NCBI RefSeq assembly: GCF_002295115.1
Contig: NZ_NSFV01000002.1
Coordinates: 248,001-312,000, forward strand
DNA length: 64,000 bases
Source of the DNA: Mesorhizobium sp. WSM4311
Lineage (GTDB): Bacteria; Pseudomonadota; Alphaproteobacteria; Rhizobiales; Rhizobiaceae
Reading direction: 5' to 3'
Position numbers and translations under genes: made by a program. Of this stretch, positions 33,728 through 43,914 are shown one piece after another (positions within the stretch are counted from its first letter, which is position 1; every line of letters starts with the position of its first letter). The notes under the pieces are model-generated. The model saw only the letters and a list, made by a program, of their open reading frames with translations, ran no database searches and was not told the origin of the DNA.

Positions 33728-34792
33728 TCAGCCGAATTTGGGGTCGAGGCTGCCCGACTTGTAGCGCTTGGCCATTTCCGAGACCGGCAGCGGCTTGATC
33801 TTCGGTGCGTTGCCGGCGGTGCCGAACTGCTCGAAGCGCTCCTTGCAGAGCTTGCGCATCGCGGCCATTGCCGGCGTCAGATATTTGCGCGGATCGAATT
33901 CGCTGGGGTTTTCCGTCAGCACCTTGCGGATCGCTCCGGTCAGCGCCATGCGGTTGTCGGTGTCGATGTTGATCTTGCGCACGCCATGCTTGATGCCGCG
34001 CTGGATTTCCTCCACCGGCACGCCCCAGGTCGGCTTCATCTGGCCGCCATATTTGTTGATGATCTCCTGCAGGTCCTCCGGTACCGAAGACGAACCGTGC
34101 ATGACCAGATGCATGTTCGGCAGGCGGCGATGGATCTCCTCGATGACGTTCATCGCCAGCACCGCGCCGTCCGGCTTGCGCGAGAATTTGTAGGCGCCGT
34201 GGCTGGTGCCCATGGCAACCGCCAGCGCGTCGACATGGGTGTCGCGCACGAACTGTTCGGCCTGCACCGGATCGGTGAGCAATTGGTCGTGGCTGATCGC
34301 GCCTTCGACGCCGTGGCCGTCTTCCTGCTCGCCGCCGCCGCTCTCCAGCGATCCCAGCACGCCGATCTCGCCTTCGACAGACACGCCACCCCAGTGCGCC
34401 ATGTCGACGACGCGCTTGGTGATGCCGGAATTATAGGCGTAGTCGGCCGGCGACTTGCCGTCTTCCTTGAGCGAACCGTCCATCATCACCGAGGTGAAGC
34501 CGTACTGGATCGCGGTGACGCAGGTGGCTTCGTTGTTGCCGTGGTCGAGATGCATGCAGACCGGGATGTCGGGATGGATCTCGACCAGCGCGTCGATCAG
34601 CTTGGCCAGCACCACGTCATTGGCATAGGCACGCGCACCGCGGCTTGCTTGCAGGATGACAGGCGATTTGGTCTCTTCCGCCGCCTCCATGATGGCGAGG
34701 CCCTGTTCCATGTTGTTCATGTTGAAGGCCGGCACGCCATAGCCGTATTCGGCGGCGTGATCGAGCAATTGTCTCAGTGTGATGCGAGCCAA
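33728..34792 (-). CDS. fba: Fructose-bisphosphate aldolase, class II (CbbA type)
   Basis: 354 aa Zn-dependent aldolase. Begins [20 protein letters not shown]; metal and substrate motifs [68 protein letters not shown] and [11 protein letters not shown]. This is the Calvin-cycle/CbbA subtype. TTG 34792 is the start: no nearby ATG exists in frame, GGGAGA lies upstream, and the family N-terminus aligns there. Divergent from eryR. It could combine triose phosphates or, for related enzymes, erythrose-4-P with DHAP (sedoheptulose-1,7-bisphosphate), linking C4 polyol catabolism to the pentose pathway (inference). Confidence 0.92.
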   Translation of the reverse strand: MARITLRQLLDHAAEYGYGVPAFNMNNMEQGLAIMEAAEETKSPVILQASRGARAYANDVVLAKLIDALVEIHPDIPVCMHLDHGNNEATCVTAIQYGFTSVMMDGSLKEDGKSPADYAYNSGITKRVVDMAHWGGVSVEGEIGVLGSLESGGGEQEDGHGVEGAISHDQLLTDPVQAEQFVRDTHVDALAVAMGTSHGAYKFSRKPDGAVLAMNVIEEIHRRLPNMHLVMHGSSSVPEDLQEIINKYGGQMKPTWGVPVEEIQRGIKHGVRKINIDTDNRMALTGAIRKVLTENPSEFDPRKYLTPAMAAMRKLCKERFEQFGTAGNAPKIKPLPVSEMAKRYKSGSLDPKFG

Positions 34793-34987
34793 CGAATAGT
34801 CTCCCGTATCTGGTTTCAAACCTGGTGGTTGCGGACTGTCCGCGCATCGTCCAGCCCACCGATGCTTCTGGCCGGATTTCCGCGCAACCGCAACCGTCAC
34901 CGGCCGTCCCGGCAGCAATTCTTGTTACAGCGCCGCGATCGGGGCAAGCGGAATATCCCAAGAATCCATCTCATTATCACAGAAAAC

Positions 34988-35018
34988 TTGATACTTTTGC
35001 GACGATAGCTGTTATATC
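34988..35018 (+). promoter_or_regulatory. Weak candidate promoter for eryR-tpiB-rpiB
   Basis: TTGATA at 34988-34993 and TATATC at 35013-35018 (19-bp spacing) lie in an AT-rich patch 50 bp before the eryR start, inside the 275-bp divergent gap between fba and eryR. No clear palindromic DeoR operator was found. Confidence 0.35.
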
Positions 35019-35067
35019 TCTGAACTCCGATCAAGCAGCCGCGCTTCGGCGTTGGCGGTCAGCGGCA

Positions 35068-35838
35068 ATGAAGAGCGACATCAGACGGCAAGGCATTATG
35101 GAGTTTCTGATGGACGCCGGTCAGGCCGGCGTCGACGATCTCGCCTTGCGCTTTGGCGTCTCGAAGATGACCGTGCATCGCGACCTCGACGAGCTCGAGG
35201 AAAGCGGTTTCCTGCGCAAGGTGCGCGGCGGCGCTTCGATCCAGCCGAGCAGCCTGTTCGAAAGCGACTTCCGCTACCGGCAGAAGCAGGCGACCGAGGA
35301 AAAGCAGCGTCTGGCGGTGGCTGCCGTGGCCATGATCGAACCTGGCCAGACGGTGATCATCGATGACGGCTCGACGGCAGGAGGCATTGCGCGCCATCTC
35401 ACCGATCTGCGGCCGCTGACGGTGATCTCCAACAATCTGGCCGTCATCCAGGAACTGGCCGGCGCCGGGGGGATCAACCTGATCGCGCTCGGCGGCCAAT
35501 ACAGCAAGAAGTTCCACGGCTTCTTCGGCCTGCTGGCCGAGGCTTCGCTCAAATCGCTGCGCGCCGACGTCGCCTTCCTGTCGTCTTCGGCCATCCATGG
35601 CGCTTCCGCCTTCCACCAGGATCAGGAGGTGGTGCAGGCCAAGCGGCTGATGATGGCGGCGGCGACTCGCAAATATCTGCTGGTCGACCACGGCAAGTTC
35701 GGCCGCACGGCGCTGCATTTCCTGACTGATCTCAGCGCATTCGACGCGGTCTTCACCGGCCGCGCGCCGGAGCCGGGCGTGCGCGCGGTGCTGGATGCCG
35801 GCGGCGTCTCGCTGACGGTCATCGACAAGGGATCATGA
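35068..35838 (+). CDS. eryR: DeoR-family transcriptional regulator (EryR-like)
   Basis: 256 aa. N-terminal DeoR HTH (RRQGIMEFLMDAGQAGVDDL; RFGVSKMTVHRDLDELEESG) with the short linker FLRKVRGGA, then a C-terminal sugar-phosphate sensor domain (TVIIDDGSTAGGIARHL, TVISNNLAVIQEL, LLVDHGKFGRTALHFL). It directly precedes tpiB and rpiB. In S. meliloti-type erythritol loci a DeoR regulator (EryR) in this place represses tpiB-rpiB, which is the basis for the name. Confidence 0.82.
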   Translation: MKSDIRRQGIMEFLMDAGQAGVDDLALRFGVSKMTVHRDLDELEESGFLRKVRGGASIQPSSLFESDFRYRQKQATEEKQRLAVAAVAMIEPGQTVIIDDGSTAGGIARHLTDLRPLTVISNNLAVIQELAGAGGINLIALGGQYSKKFHGFFGLLAEASLKSLRADVAFLSSSAIHGASAFHQDQEVVQAKRLMMAAATRKYLLVDHGKFGRTALHFLTDLSAFDAVFTGRAPEPGVRAVLDAGGVSLTVIDKGS

Positions 35839-35885
35839 TCCCGGCATCGGGAGATCGTGATCAGCAAAATTAAGGAGCAGTACGC

Positions 35886-36644
35886 GTGGTCTACTGGGTC
35901 GGTACAAGCTGGAAGATGAACAAGACGCTCGCCGAGGCGCTGGATTTCGCGCAGCGCCTGGCCGGCTTCATTCCCGGTTTCGATGACCGCATCCAGCCCT
36001 TCGTCATACCGCCCTTCACGGCGGTGCGCGAGGTCAAGCAGGCGCTGTCGTCGACGCACATCAAGGTCGGTGCCCAGAATATGCATTGGGCCGACGCCGG
36101 CGCCTGGACCGGCGAGATCTCGCCGCTGATGCTGAGGGATTGCGGGCTCGATCTGGTCGAACTCGGCCATAGCGAACGGCGCGAGCATTTTTGCGAGACC
36201 GATCGCACGGTTGGCCTGAAAACGGCGGCGGCTGTGAAGCACGGGTTGATCCCGTTGATCTGTGTCGGCGAGACGCTGGCCGAGCGCGAAAGCGGGCAGG
36301 CCGATGCCGTGCTGGGCGCCCAGGTCGAGGGCGCGCTGCAATTCCTTGAAGGCGAGGCGAAGGGCGCGAAAATCCTCTTCGCCTACGAGCCGGTCTGGGC
36401 GATCGGCGACAAGGGCATTCCGGCCAGCGCCGACTATGCCGACAAGCAGCAGGCATTGATCAAGACAGTGGCCGGCGCCGTGCTGCCGTCGCTGCCGCCG
36501 GTGCTTTATGGCGGCAGCGTCAATCCCGGCAATGCCGCCGAGCTGGTCGGCCAGCCCAATATAGACGGCCTCTTCATCGGCCGCTCCGCCTGGCAGGCGG
36601 ACGGTTACATTGGCATTCTCGGCCGCGCCTCGGCGGCGATCTGA
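35886..36644 (+). CDS. tpiB: Triose-phosphate isomerase paralogue (TpiB/EryH, erythrulose-phosphate isomerase)
   Basis: 252 aa (beta/alpha)8 isomerase with all TIM catalytic residues: Lys in GTSWKMNK, His in LVELGHSERREHF, Glu in FAYEPVWAIGDKG, and phosphate-binding VLYGGSVNPGNAAEL. In erythritol catabolism this paralogue (EryH in Brucella) isomerises an erythrulose phosphate rather than triose phosphate. It starts at GTG 35886, with AAGGAG about ten bases upstream. Followed after 27 bp by rpiB. Confidence 0.88.
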   Translation: MVYWVGTSWKMNKTLAEALDFAQRLAGFIPGFDDRIQPFVIPPFTAVREVKQALSSTHIKVGAQNMHWADAGAWTGEISPLMLRDCGLDLVELGHSERREHFCETDRTVGLKTAAAVKHGLIPLICVGETLAERESGQADAVLGAQVEGALQFLEGEAKGAKILFAYEPVWAIGDKGIPASADYADKQQALIKTVAGAVLPSLPPVLYGGSVNPGNAAELVGQPNIDGLFIGRSAWQADGYIGILGRASAAI

Positions 36645-36671
36645 AACCATCCGAACCGCAAAGGGAAAACC

Positions 36672-37112
36672 ATGAAAATAGCCATTGGAGCCGACAGCGC
36701 CGGCAAACCGCTGCTCGACGTCATCGCCGCCCACCTTGCCACCAAATCCGGCCTGACGGTCAGCGATCTCAGCCAGGCCGGCTACTATGCCGACCTGTCG
36801 CAAAAACTCGCCCAGACCATCGTCGACGGCGAGAACGATCGCGGCATCCTGTTCTGCGGCACCGGCATCGGCGTCTCCATCTCGGCCAACAAGGTGCCGG
36901 GCATCCGCGCCGCGCTCACCCACGACACCTATTCGGCCGAGCGCGCGGCGAAATCCAACAACGCGCAGATCATCACCATGGGCGCCCGCGTCATCGGCCC
37001 CGAACTGGCCAAGGCGATCGTCGATACGTGGCTCGCCTCCGAGTTCGACGAACAAGGTCCCTCGGCCGGCAATGTCCAGGCGATCGACAGGCTCGATGCG
37101 GCGAAGCGCTAG
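36672..37112 (+). CDS. rpiB: RpiB-family isomerase (RpiB/EryI)
   Basis: 146 aa LacA/RpiB fold. The active-site segment [20 protein letters not shown] (Cys acid/base) and the phosphate-binding His/Arg region [20 protein letters not shown] are present. In the erythritol route the EryI homologue converts erythrulose-4-phosphate to erythrose-4-phosphate, feeding the pentose-phosphate pathway. Its TAG stop lies in a CTAG shared with the convergent dhaL stop. Confidence 0.9.
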   Translation: MKIAIGADSAGKPLLDVIAAHLATKSGLTVSDLSQAGYYADLSQKLAQTIVDGENDRGILFCGTGIGVSISANKVPGIRAALTHDTYSAERAAKSNNAQIITMGARVIGPELAKAIVDTWLASEFDEQGPSAGNVQAIDRLDAAKR

Positions 37113-37744
37113 CTCAAGCTCTTGCGCATCGCGCCGATCACGGTGACGGCCGACGCCGCGCCGGGGTCGATATGCCCGAGCGATCGCTCGCCGAGCCGCG
37201 AGGAGCGGCCCTTGGCGGCAATCATGTCCTTGGTTGCTTCCGCCCCACGCGCGGCGGCGGCAAGGGCCGCCTCGAGACACTGAGCCAACGTCTTGCCGGC
37301 TACACTGGCCGCGGCGGCCGCTTCGGCCGCCGGTTGCCAGGCATCGACCATCGTCTTTTCGCCCGGTTCGGCCTTGCCGCGATCCTTGATGCCTTGTGCC
37401 ATGGCCTGGAACAGGGCGGTGAAGTCCGCGTCCGCCAGCGCCGCGTTGCCCTTGACGGCAGCACCGGCGCGCATGAAGGCCGTCGCATAGAGCGGGCCAG
37501 AGGACGCGCCGACGGCGTTGAGGAACGATTTCGCCGCCGTGTTGAGCAACGCCGTCGGCTCGGTCGCCGCGAGGTCGAGCGAGGCCAGCGCATCGCGCAC
37601 AGCATTGAAGCCGAGCGCCATGGCAATGCCGTGATCGGCGTCGCCAATGACGCCGTCGAGCTGGCAGAGCCGGTCCTTGTCGGCCTCGATCGCCACCGCG
37701 ATCGTATCGAACATTCTTTTCAGGTCAGCGGTGTCGATGGTCAC
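37109..37744 (-). CDS. dhaL: Dihydroxyacetone-kinase subunit DhaL
   Basis: 211 aa ADP/ATP-binding all-helical subunit. The Mg/nucleotide Asp motif is [20 protein letters not shown], and [16 protein letters not shown] and [20 protein letters not shown] are also family-typical. It transfers phosphate to the ketose held by DhaK. Fifteen bases downstream of dhaK. The gene stops within CTAG shared with rpiB on the other strand. Beside an erythritol locus the ketose may be erythrulose rather than dihydroxyacetone (inference). Confidence 0.92.
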   Translation of the reverse strand: MTIDTADLKRMFDTIAVAIEADKDRLCQLDGVIGDADHGIAMALGFNAVRDALASLDLAATEPTALLNTAAKSFLNAVGASSGPLYATAFMRAGAAVKGNAALADADFTALFQAMAQGIKDRGKAEPGEKTMVDAWQPAAEAAAAASVAGKTLAQCLEAALAAAARGAEATKDMIAAKGRSSRLGERSLGHIDPGAASAVTVIGAMRKSLS

Positions 37745-37759
37745 GGGAACGCTCTTTCG

Positions 37760-38773
37760 TCAGCCGGCACGGAACATGGCGCAGTCGCAGGGGTGGTCGA
37801 GCATGGTCTGCAAATCCTCGTCGAGATGAAAAAGCGTCACCGAGGCGCCGGCCATTTCCAGTGACGTGCAGTAATTGCCGACCCAGGTCGCGTGGATGGA
37901 AACGCCGATGTCGTCGAGCCGCTGCTTGACCCGCCGGTTCATGACGTAGAGCTCCATCAGCGGCGTCGAGCCGAGCGAATTGACCAGCACCGCGACCTTG
38001 TCGCCGCGCTTCGGCGCCATCTCGGCGAAAATCTTGTCCAGCATCTCGTCGGTGATCGCGTCGGCGGTCCCGAGCTTGCCGCGGGCGATGCCGGGTTCGC
38101 CATGGATGCCCATGCCGATCTCCATTTCGTCCGCGCCGATCTCGAAATTCGGCCGCCTTGTCTGCGGCAGCGAGCAGGGCGACAGCGCAACACCCATGGT
38201 GAAGGTGTGGTCGTTGGCCTTGCGGGCGACGCGCTCCACCTCGTCCAGCGAGAACATCCGGTCGCAGGCCGCACCGGCGGCCTTGAAGATGAAGAAATTG
38301 CCGGCGACGCCGCGCCGCTTCTGCCGCTGGTCGCGCGGCGCCGAGGCGACGTCGTCGGTGGTCAGGACGGTGCGCACCTCGATGTCGTCCATCGCTGCCA
38401 TCTCGGCCGCCATGTCGAAATTCATCACGTCGCCGGCATAGTTGCCATACATGAACAAGACGCCGGCGCCGCCGGTGACCGCCTTGGCGCATTCGAGGAT
38501 CGGATCGGGCGGCGGCGAGGCAAAGACATTGCCGATGGCCGCCGCATCCGCCAGTCCCTTGCCGACAAAGCCGAGAAAGGTCGGCTCATGGCCGGAACCG
38601 CCGCCGATCACCAGCCCGACCTTGCCGGGCCGTGGCCCGTCGCGGGCGATGATCGAGCGCGGGCTGCCGTCCGCGCTCCTGAGGTGGCGAGGATGCGCGG
38701 CGAGGATTCCTTCGAGCATTTCGTCGACGGCGCGGTTGCCGTCATTGATGATCTTCTTGGTCTGCACCGGCAT
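37760..38773 (-). CDS. dhaK: Dihydroxyacetone-kinase subunit DhaK (possible erythrulose kinase)
   Basis: 337 aa ketose-binding subunit. KVGLVIGGGSGHEPTFLGFV, NVFASPPPDPILECAKAV, LFMYGNYAGDVMNFDMA and the substrate-binding His region GMGIHGEPGIARGKL identify it; the covalent hemiaminal His is in the last motif. ATG 38773 aligns with the family start (KKIINDGNRAVDEMLEGI), although GGGGAGG abuts it unusually closely; a GTG at 38827 is the alternative. DhaK-type kinases for L- and D-erythrulose are known in mycobacterial tetritol pathways, so this pair may phosphorylate erythrulose. Confidence 0.9.
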   Translation of the reverse strand: MPVQTKKIINDGNRAVDEMLEGILAAHPRHLRSADGSPRSIIARDGPRPGKVGLVIGGGSGHEPTFLGFVGKGLADAAAIGNVFASPPPDPILECAKAVTGGAGVLFMYGNYAGDVMNFDMAAEMAAMDDIEVRTVLTTDDVASAPRDQRQKRRGVAGNFFIFKAAGAACDRMFSLDEVERVARKANDHTFTMGVALSPCSLPQTRRPNFEIGADEMEIGMGIHGEPGIARGKLGTADAITDEMLDKIFAEMAPKRGDKVAVLVNSLGSTPLMELYVMNRRVKQRLDDIGVSIHATWVGNYCTSLEMAGASVTLFHLDEDLQTMLDHPCDCAMFRAG

Positions 38774-38787
38774 CCTCCCCGAACTCG

Positions 38788-38802
38788 GTATTTCGCAAAT
38801 AC
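38788..38802. promoter_or_regulatory. Palindrome between ribH2 and dhaK
   Basis: GTATTTCGCAAATAC is a perfect inverted repeat (GTATTT/AAATAC around CGC), 15 bp before the dhaK ATG. A second, looser hairpin CCGGGTG/CACCCGG spans 38805-38831. Either could be an operator or intercistronic structure; function unknown. Confidence 0.4.
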
Positions 38803-38842
38803 TACCGGGTGTTATCGCGATTTCCACCCGGCCGGGAAGATT

Positions 38843-39535
<693 letters not shown>

Positions 39536-39638
39536 TTAACGCCTCTGTATGGAAGGGCAGGGGTGCCGCTGTCAACCAGGCGACAGGCCGGTGGCCAATC
39601 ACGTTCTGTCGACTGGCGCAATTCTGTGAAGAGCCGCT

Positions 39639-40814
39639 CTATCGCGTGCGCCACGCCGCAGCCGCTGCTGCAACCAGCATCAGCAGCGCCGCAACCATCG
39701 CGCAGACGGCAAAGCCGAAGCTGGAATAGATCGGCCCGAAGCCGGTGGTGCCGATAAAGACCGCGAGATAGGTCACGGCGCTGTTCAGGCCCATGATCGT
39801 ACCGCGCTGTGAGGGATCGAGCGCCGCCAGCCGCATCACCAGAACATTCAATCCGAAATGATTGGCAAGCCCCCAGATAGCCACCATGGCGAGCGTCAGG
39901 CCGAAACTGTTGCTCGTCGCGGCAATGGCGACATAGACGGCCGCGACAAGAAGATAGGCGAACGGCATGACGCGGCGGGCGCCCAGGCGATCGATCGCGC
40001 CATCGAGGAGAGCAGCCGTGCCGAAGCCAATGCCGTAAGCGAGCGCGGCCCAGCCATTGGCGCTCACCGGCTTGCCCAGTCCGCTGTGCAGGTGGTCGCC
40101 GAGATAGCCATAGACACCGTAGAAGGCGGTCATGAAGGCTGCGCAGGCGATGAGAAGCGGCACAATGCCGGGAATGCCGAGCGCCGCCAGCGGCGTTGGT
40201 GCCGGGCCGCTCTTCCTGATGTCGCTCAGCGACGTCATGCTGAGGCTGGTCAGCGCCAGCACTGCCAGCACCGCGACGGCGGCGAACACGGCGCGCCAAT
40301 GCACGAGATCAGCAAGCACGGCCGAGAGCGAAACGCCGGCCACCATGCTGAGCGTCCATCCGGTCAGCACCACGCCGATAGTGCCGCTTTCGCGGCCGGG
40401 CGGCGCGATCGCCGCCGAACTCGCATAGATCGCCGGCATGGCGACGCCGGCGGCGATGCCGGCGATGAATTGCGCCGCGACAAGCATGATCAGTACCGGT
40501 GCGGCCGCGCTGGCGACGAGAGCAATGGCCAGCAACAGCAATGCCCCTTGCAGCATCCGGCGGGCGCCGAGCCGGTCGATGTAACGGGCGAGGAACAGGG
40601 CGCTCGCCGAGGTGCCGAGGCCAAAGGCGGCCGCCGCGATCATCACGGTCGGGACGCTGCTCGAGAAGGACGATGCCACGGCCGGGGCTATGGGCCCCAG
40701 GACCAGCGAATTCGAGCCGATCACGGCGATGCATCCGGTCAACAGATAGGCGAGGGCCGGGATCGCCGGCCTGGCGTCTGCTGCTAGGGCGGTGGCTTGA
40801 TTGCTGTTCGACAT
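39639..40814 (-). CDS. MFS transporter (DHA1-like)
   Basis: 391 aa with 12 predicted TM helices. MFS landmarks: LAYLLTGCIAVIGSNSLVLG, the loop 2-3 motif LARYIDRLGARRMLQGALLL, and the second-half repeat DGAIDRLGARRVMPFAYLLV. Proton-driven efflux or uptake of a small solute. Divergent from an Lrp/AsnC regulator with a 48-bp gap, which points to an amino-acid or related metabolite exporter (inference). ATG 40814. Confidence 0.88.
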   Translation of the reverse strand: MSNSNQATALAADARPAIPALAYLLTGCIAVIGSNSLVLGPIAPAVASSFSSSVPTVMIAAAAFGLGTSASALFLARYIDRLGARRMLQGALLLLAIALVASAAAPVLIMLVAAQFIAGIAAGVAMPAIYASSAAIAPPGRESGTIGVVLTGWTLSMVAGVSLSAVLADLVHWRAVFAAVAVLAVLALTSLSMTSLSDIRKSGPAPTPLAALGIPGIVPLLIACAAFMTAFYGVYGYLGDHLHSGLGKPVSANGWAALAYGIGFGTAALLDGAIDRLGARRVMPFAYLLVAAVYVAIAATSNSFGLTLAMVAIWGLANHFGLNVLVMRLAALDPSQRGTIMGLNSAVTYLAVFIGTTGFGPIYSSFGFAVCAMVAALLMLVAAAAAAWRTR

Positions 40815-40862
40815 ATCGTCATAATGGCCGTATTAAATTCCGTGGCAATCAGGATTATCGAC

Positions 40863-41402
40863 ATGGATGAAGAAACAGATGGCATTCTGCAGAACAGGCC
40901 GGCGCCCCGCGATGTCGATGCAATTGACCGAAAAATATTAGGTGTTCTCGTTGACGACGCGACGGTCAGCTACGCCGAACTCGGCGATCGGGTCGGGCTT
41001 TCACCGCCAGCCGCGCATGAGCGGGTCAAACGTCTTCGGCGCAGCGGCGCCATTCGCGGCACGGCAGCGATCATCGACCCCAAGGCGGTGAAGAAGCCGC
41101 TGCTCGCCTTCGTGCATATCGACACCAGGGGCTGGGGCAAGACCCCGGAGCTGATGGCGGTTTCGCAATATCCGGAAGTCGAGGAGATCCACACAGTCGC
41201 CGGCGATACCTGCATGCTGCTGAAGGTCCGCACGGAAGACACGAGGGCGCTGGAAGGGCTGCTTGCTCGCCTCTACGAAACGCCCGGCGTTACCTCGACG
41301 CGCAGCTATGTGGTGCTGTCGACCTATCTCGAGCGTCCGGTGCAGCCCGGCATCACCGACACGTGGCCGACGCCGGGGCACATGAGCAAGCCGTTGTACT
41401 AG
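40863..41402 (+). CDS. Lrp/AsnC-family transcriptional regulator
   Basis: 179 aa. HTH (DVDAIDRKILGVLVDDATVS; YAELGDRVGLSPPAAHERVK) followed by the RAM/AsnC ligand domain (GTAAIIDPKAVKKPLLAFVH; VEEIHTVAGDTCMLLKVRTE). Divergent from the MFS gene and probably its regulator. ATG 40863, with AGGA nine to twelve bases upstream. Confidence 0.9.
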   Translation: MDEETDGILQNRPAPRDVDAIDRKILGVLVDDATVSYAELGDRVGLSPPAAHERVKRLRRSGAIRGTAAIIDPKAVKKPLLAFVHIDTRGWGKTPELMAVSQYPEVEEIHTVAGDTCMLLKVRTEDTRALEGLLARLYETPGVTSTRSYVVLSTYLERPVQPGITDTWPTPGHMSKPLY

Positions 41403-41414
41403 CCGGCATCGGTG

Positions 41415-42509
41415 CTATGCCCGTTCGGGGAACATCGCCTTCAGGCCGTCGCGCGAGGCCTTGGCGATGCCGCGTTCGGTGATCAGCCCGGTCACAAGCC
41501 GTGCAGGCGTCACGTCGAAGGCCGGGTTCCTCGCCGGCGTCGCTTCGGGCGACACGCGCACCTGGGCGATCTCGCCCTTGGCGGTCTTGCCCCAGACCAG
41601 CGACACCTCGTCGCCGGAGCGTTCCTCGATCGGGATTTCGGCAAGGCCGTCACGCACCGTCCAGTCGATGGTCGGCGAGGGCAGCGCGACATAGAACGGT
41701 ACGTCATTGTCGGCGGCGGCGAGCGCCTTCAGATAGGTGCCGATCTTGTTGCAGACATCGCCATCGGCGGTTGTGCGGTCGGTGCCGACGATGACCATGT
41801 CGATCGCGCCGCGCTGCATCAGATGGCCGCCGGCATTGTCGACGATCAGCGTGTGCGGCACGCCGTGGCCGGCCATCTCCCAGGCGGTAAGCTGGGCGCC
41901 CTGGTTGCGCGGCCGCGTTTCGTCGACATAGACATGGACCGGGATGCCGGCTTCGGTTGCCAGATAGATCGGCGCGGTGGCGGTGCCGTAGTCGACGGTC
42001 GCCAGCCAACCGGCATTGCAATGGGTCAGGATATTGACCGTCTCGCCCGGCTGCTTGCGCGCCGCGATCGCCTGGATGACGGCAAGTCCGTTCTCGCCAA
42101 TGGCGCGGTTCAGTCCGACATCCTCGTCGGCGATCTCGGCGGCGCGACGATAGGCGGCTGCGGCGCGTTGTTCCGTCGGCAGCGGCTTGAGGAAGCGCCG
42201 CATCTCGTCCAGCGCCCAGCGCAAATTGATCGCCGTCGGGCGCGTCTCGTGCAGCGTCTCCCACACGGCATCGAGCGCTGCGTCGGACGGATCATCCGCC
42301 ATCTGCATGGCGACGCCGTAGGCCGCGGTGACGCCGATCAGCGGCGCGCCGCGCACCCACATGTCGCGGATGGCGGTGGCGATGCCGGCAACCGTGCCGA
42401 TCGTTTCGATGCGGAAATCATGCGGCAGCCAGCGCTGGTCGATGATCTCGACCGAACGCCCGTCATCGCTCAGCCAGATGGTGCGGTAGTGGCGGTCGCC
42501 GACGTTCAA
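41415..42509 (-). CDS. mtnA: S-methyl-5-thioribose-1-phosphate isomerase (MtnA)
   Basis: 364 aa. Isomerises methylthioribose-1-phosphate to methylthioribulose-1-phosphate; related enzymes also accept 5-deoxyribose-1-phosphate. Family motifs: [19 protein letters not shown], the catalytic Cys in [40 protein letters not shown], and the catalytic Asp in [20 protein letters not shown]. Overlaps mtnK by four bases, so both are made together. No mtnB/C/D genes lie nearby, so the classical methionine salvage steps after this enzyme are not encoded here. Confidence 0.95.
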   Translation of the reverse strand: MNVGDRHYRTIWLSDDGRSVEIIDQRWLPHDFRIETIGTVAGIATAIRDMWVRGAPLIGVTAAYGVAMQMADDPSDAALDAVWETLHETRPTAINLRWALDEMRRFLKPLPTEQRAAAAYRRAAEIADEDVGLNRAIGENGLAVIQAIAARKQPGETVNILTHCNAGWLATVDYGTATAPIYLATEAGIPVHVYVDETRPRNQGAQLTAWEMAGHGVPHTLIVDNAGGHLMQRGAIDMVIVGTDRTTADGDVCNKIGTYLKALAAADNDVPFYVALPSPTIDWTVRDGLAEIPIEERSGDEVSLVWGKTAKGEIAQVRVSPEATPARNPAFDVTPARLVTGLITERGIAKASRDGLKAMFPERA

Positions 42510-43777
42510 ATGCTGCTCTCCTGTTCGATCAGCGCGGCCAGGGTGTTGACCTCGTCGATGCTGTGTATCTGGCGCCGGTTGACGGCGATGTGACGGCCGA
42601 ATTTTAGCGCCTTTGCCTCACAACTGGCGCGAAGCTCTTCATCGGCAATGGTCTCAAAATCGGCATTGTGGGCGAGGCCGAGGATACGCCTGTGCACCTC
42701 GATGCCGGCAAAGCCGAGCAGGTCGGTCCAGATCTGGTGCAGCACATGGTCGAGCGCCTGTTCCGCACCCAGCCTGTCGCCCTGATCCTCGAACAGGCTT
42801 TTTTGATAGAGCATGCCGCTGCGTTCGCTGCGCCACAGATGCGAGAATTCGGCGCGGAACACCGCCCATGTCTCTGCGGTAACCCCGAGCAGATAGGCGC
42901 GCATGGCATCGCGCTTGCCCTTCTCCTCATGTCCACGCTGCGAGAAGAAAGACATCCAGAAATTGGCGAGCAGCATGCCGACATCGAAGGCCATTGGTCC
43001 GTAGAAGGCGAACTCCGGATCGATCATCCGGGTCTCCGTGTCGGTGACCATGATCGAGCCGGAATGCAGATCGCCATGCAGCAATGTCTCGGCATTGGCG
43101 GCGAAAATGTGCTTCAGCCGCTGCGCCTCGACCTTCAGGTCGCGATCGGCGCGCAGTTCGGCAACGACTCCCTCGAGCTGCGGCGTATGCCGATTCATCT
43201 TGGCGTCGAAATAGGGATCGGAGAACACCAGGTTCTCGGTGATGTCGCAGAGCTCGACATTGTCGGCGAACAGCGCCAGATCGGCCTTGCGATCCTTGGC
43301 CACCATCGACAGGTCGGAACCGCGAAACAGCGTGCGGGCCATGAACAGGCCGATATCCCTGGCAATGTTGGGAAGCTGGCGCCCGTCGATCAGGGCACGC
43401 CTGAGAATGACGTGTGGCGGCGCCAGATACTCCATGATGATCAGCGCCTGGCCTTCATCGAAATGATAGATCGCCGGCACCGAGCCCGGCGCGCGCGCCT
43501 CTTGCCTTGTCAGCGCGTGATACTCGAAGAAGGAACGTTTCAGCGGCAGCGGCCAGCTATCGCCGACCAGGCGGACATAGGGCAGGGCCTGCTTGACCAC
43601 GGCCGCGCCGCCGGCGCCCTCGACGATGAAGACGAGGTTGAGATTGCCGTCGCCGACCTCGCGTACCTCCCAGTGTATCGTGTCCCTGCCGATCTTGGCG
43701 CACAGCGCCGCGTTCGTGCCGAGGCGCGTTGCAAGCGTCTCCACCGACAGTGCTTCGAACGGCAATTTCCCGGTCAT
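42506..43777 (-). CDS. mtnK: 5-methylthioribose kinase (MtnK)
   Basis: 423 aa protein-kinase-like fold. Phosphorylates the 1-OH of free methylthioribose. Catalytic [20 protein letters not shown] and metal-binding [20 protein letters not shown] are intact. The presence of a kinase rather than an MTA phosphorylase means that the free ribose sugar is the substrate, consistent with an importer gene next door. ATG 43777 is preceded by GGGAGGG. Transcribed from the palindromic divergent promoter region at 43850-43878. Confidence 0.94.
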   Translation of the reverse strand: MTGKLPFEALSVETLATRLGTNAALCAKIGRDTIHWEVREVGDGNLNLVFIVEGAGGAAVVKQALPYVRLVGDSWPLPLKRSFFEYHALTRQEARAPGSVPAIYHFDEGQALIIMEYLAPPHVILRRALIDGRQLPNIARDIGLFMARTLFRGSDLSMVAKDRKADLALFADNVELCDITENLVFSDPYFDAKMNRHTPQLEGVVAELRADRDLKVEAQRLKHIFAANAETLLHGDLHSGSIMVTDTETRMIDPEFAFYGPMAFDVGMLLANFWMSFFSQRGHEEKGKRDAMRAYLLGVTAETWAVFRAEFSHLWRSERSGMLYQKSLFEDQGDRLGAEQALDHVLHQIWTDLLGFAGIEVHRRILGLAHNADFETIADEELRASCEAKALKFGRHIAVNRRQIHSIDEVNTLAALIEQESSI

Positions 43778-43849
43778 TCGTGTCCCTCCCGCCTGTGCGC
43801 TCCGATCATAAGGGAGCCCTGACGGCGGGGCCAAGCTAGGAAGCGATCT

Positions 43850-43878
43850 GGCAATTGTCAATCGTGTTGACAATTGCC
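43850..43878. promoter_or_regulatory. Perfect 12-bp inverted repeat between mtnK and the ribose-type importer
   Basis: GGCAATTGTCAA (43850-43861) and TTGACAATTGCC (43867-43878) are exact complements around TCGTG. Each arm contains TTGACA, an ideal -35 hexamer, one per strand; weak -10 matches lie 17 bp beyond (TAGCGT at 43890, TAGCTT at 43838-43833). A regulator bound here would block both divergent promoters at once. Confidence 0.75.
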
Positions 43879-43914
43879 GATGTAGCCCATAGCGTCATGG
43901 TCAGGGAGGAACGC

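Noticed and set aside
38774..38827. GTG start for dhaK at 38827
   Set aside because: It would add 18 residues not typical of DhaK, although the ATG at 38773 has an unusually close ribosome site; kept as an alternative only.
43778..43914. A SAM-type riboswitch before the methylthioribose genes
   Set aside because: The spacer shows only the perfect inverted repeat; no SAM-I, SAM-II or SAH aptamer pattern is visible.
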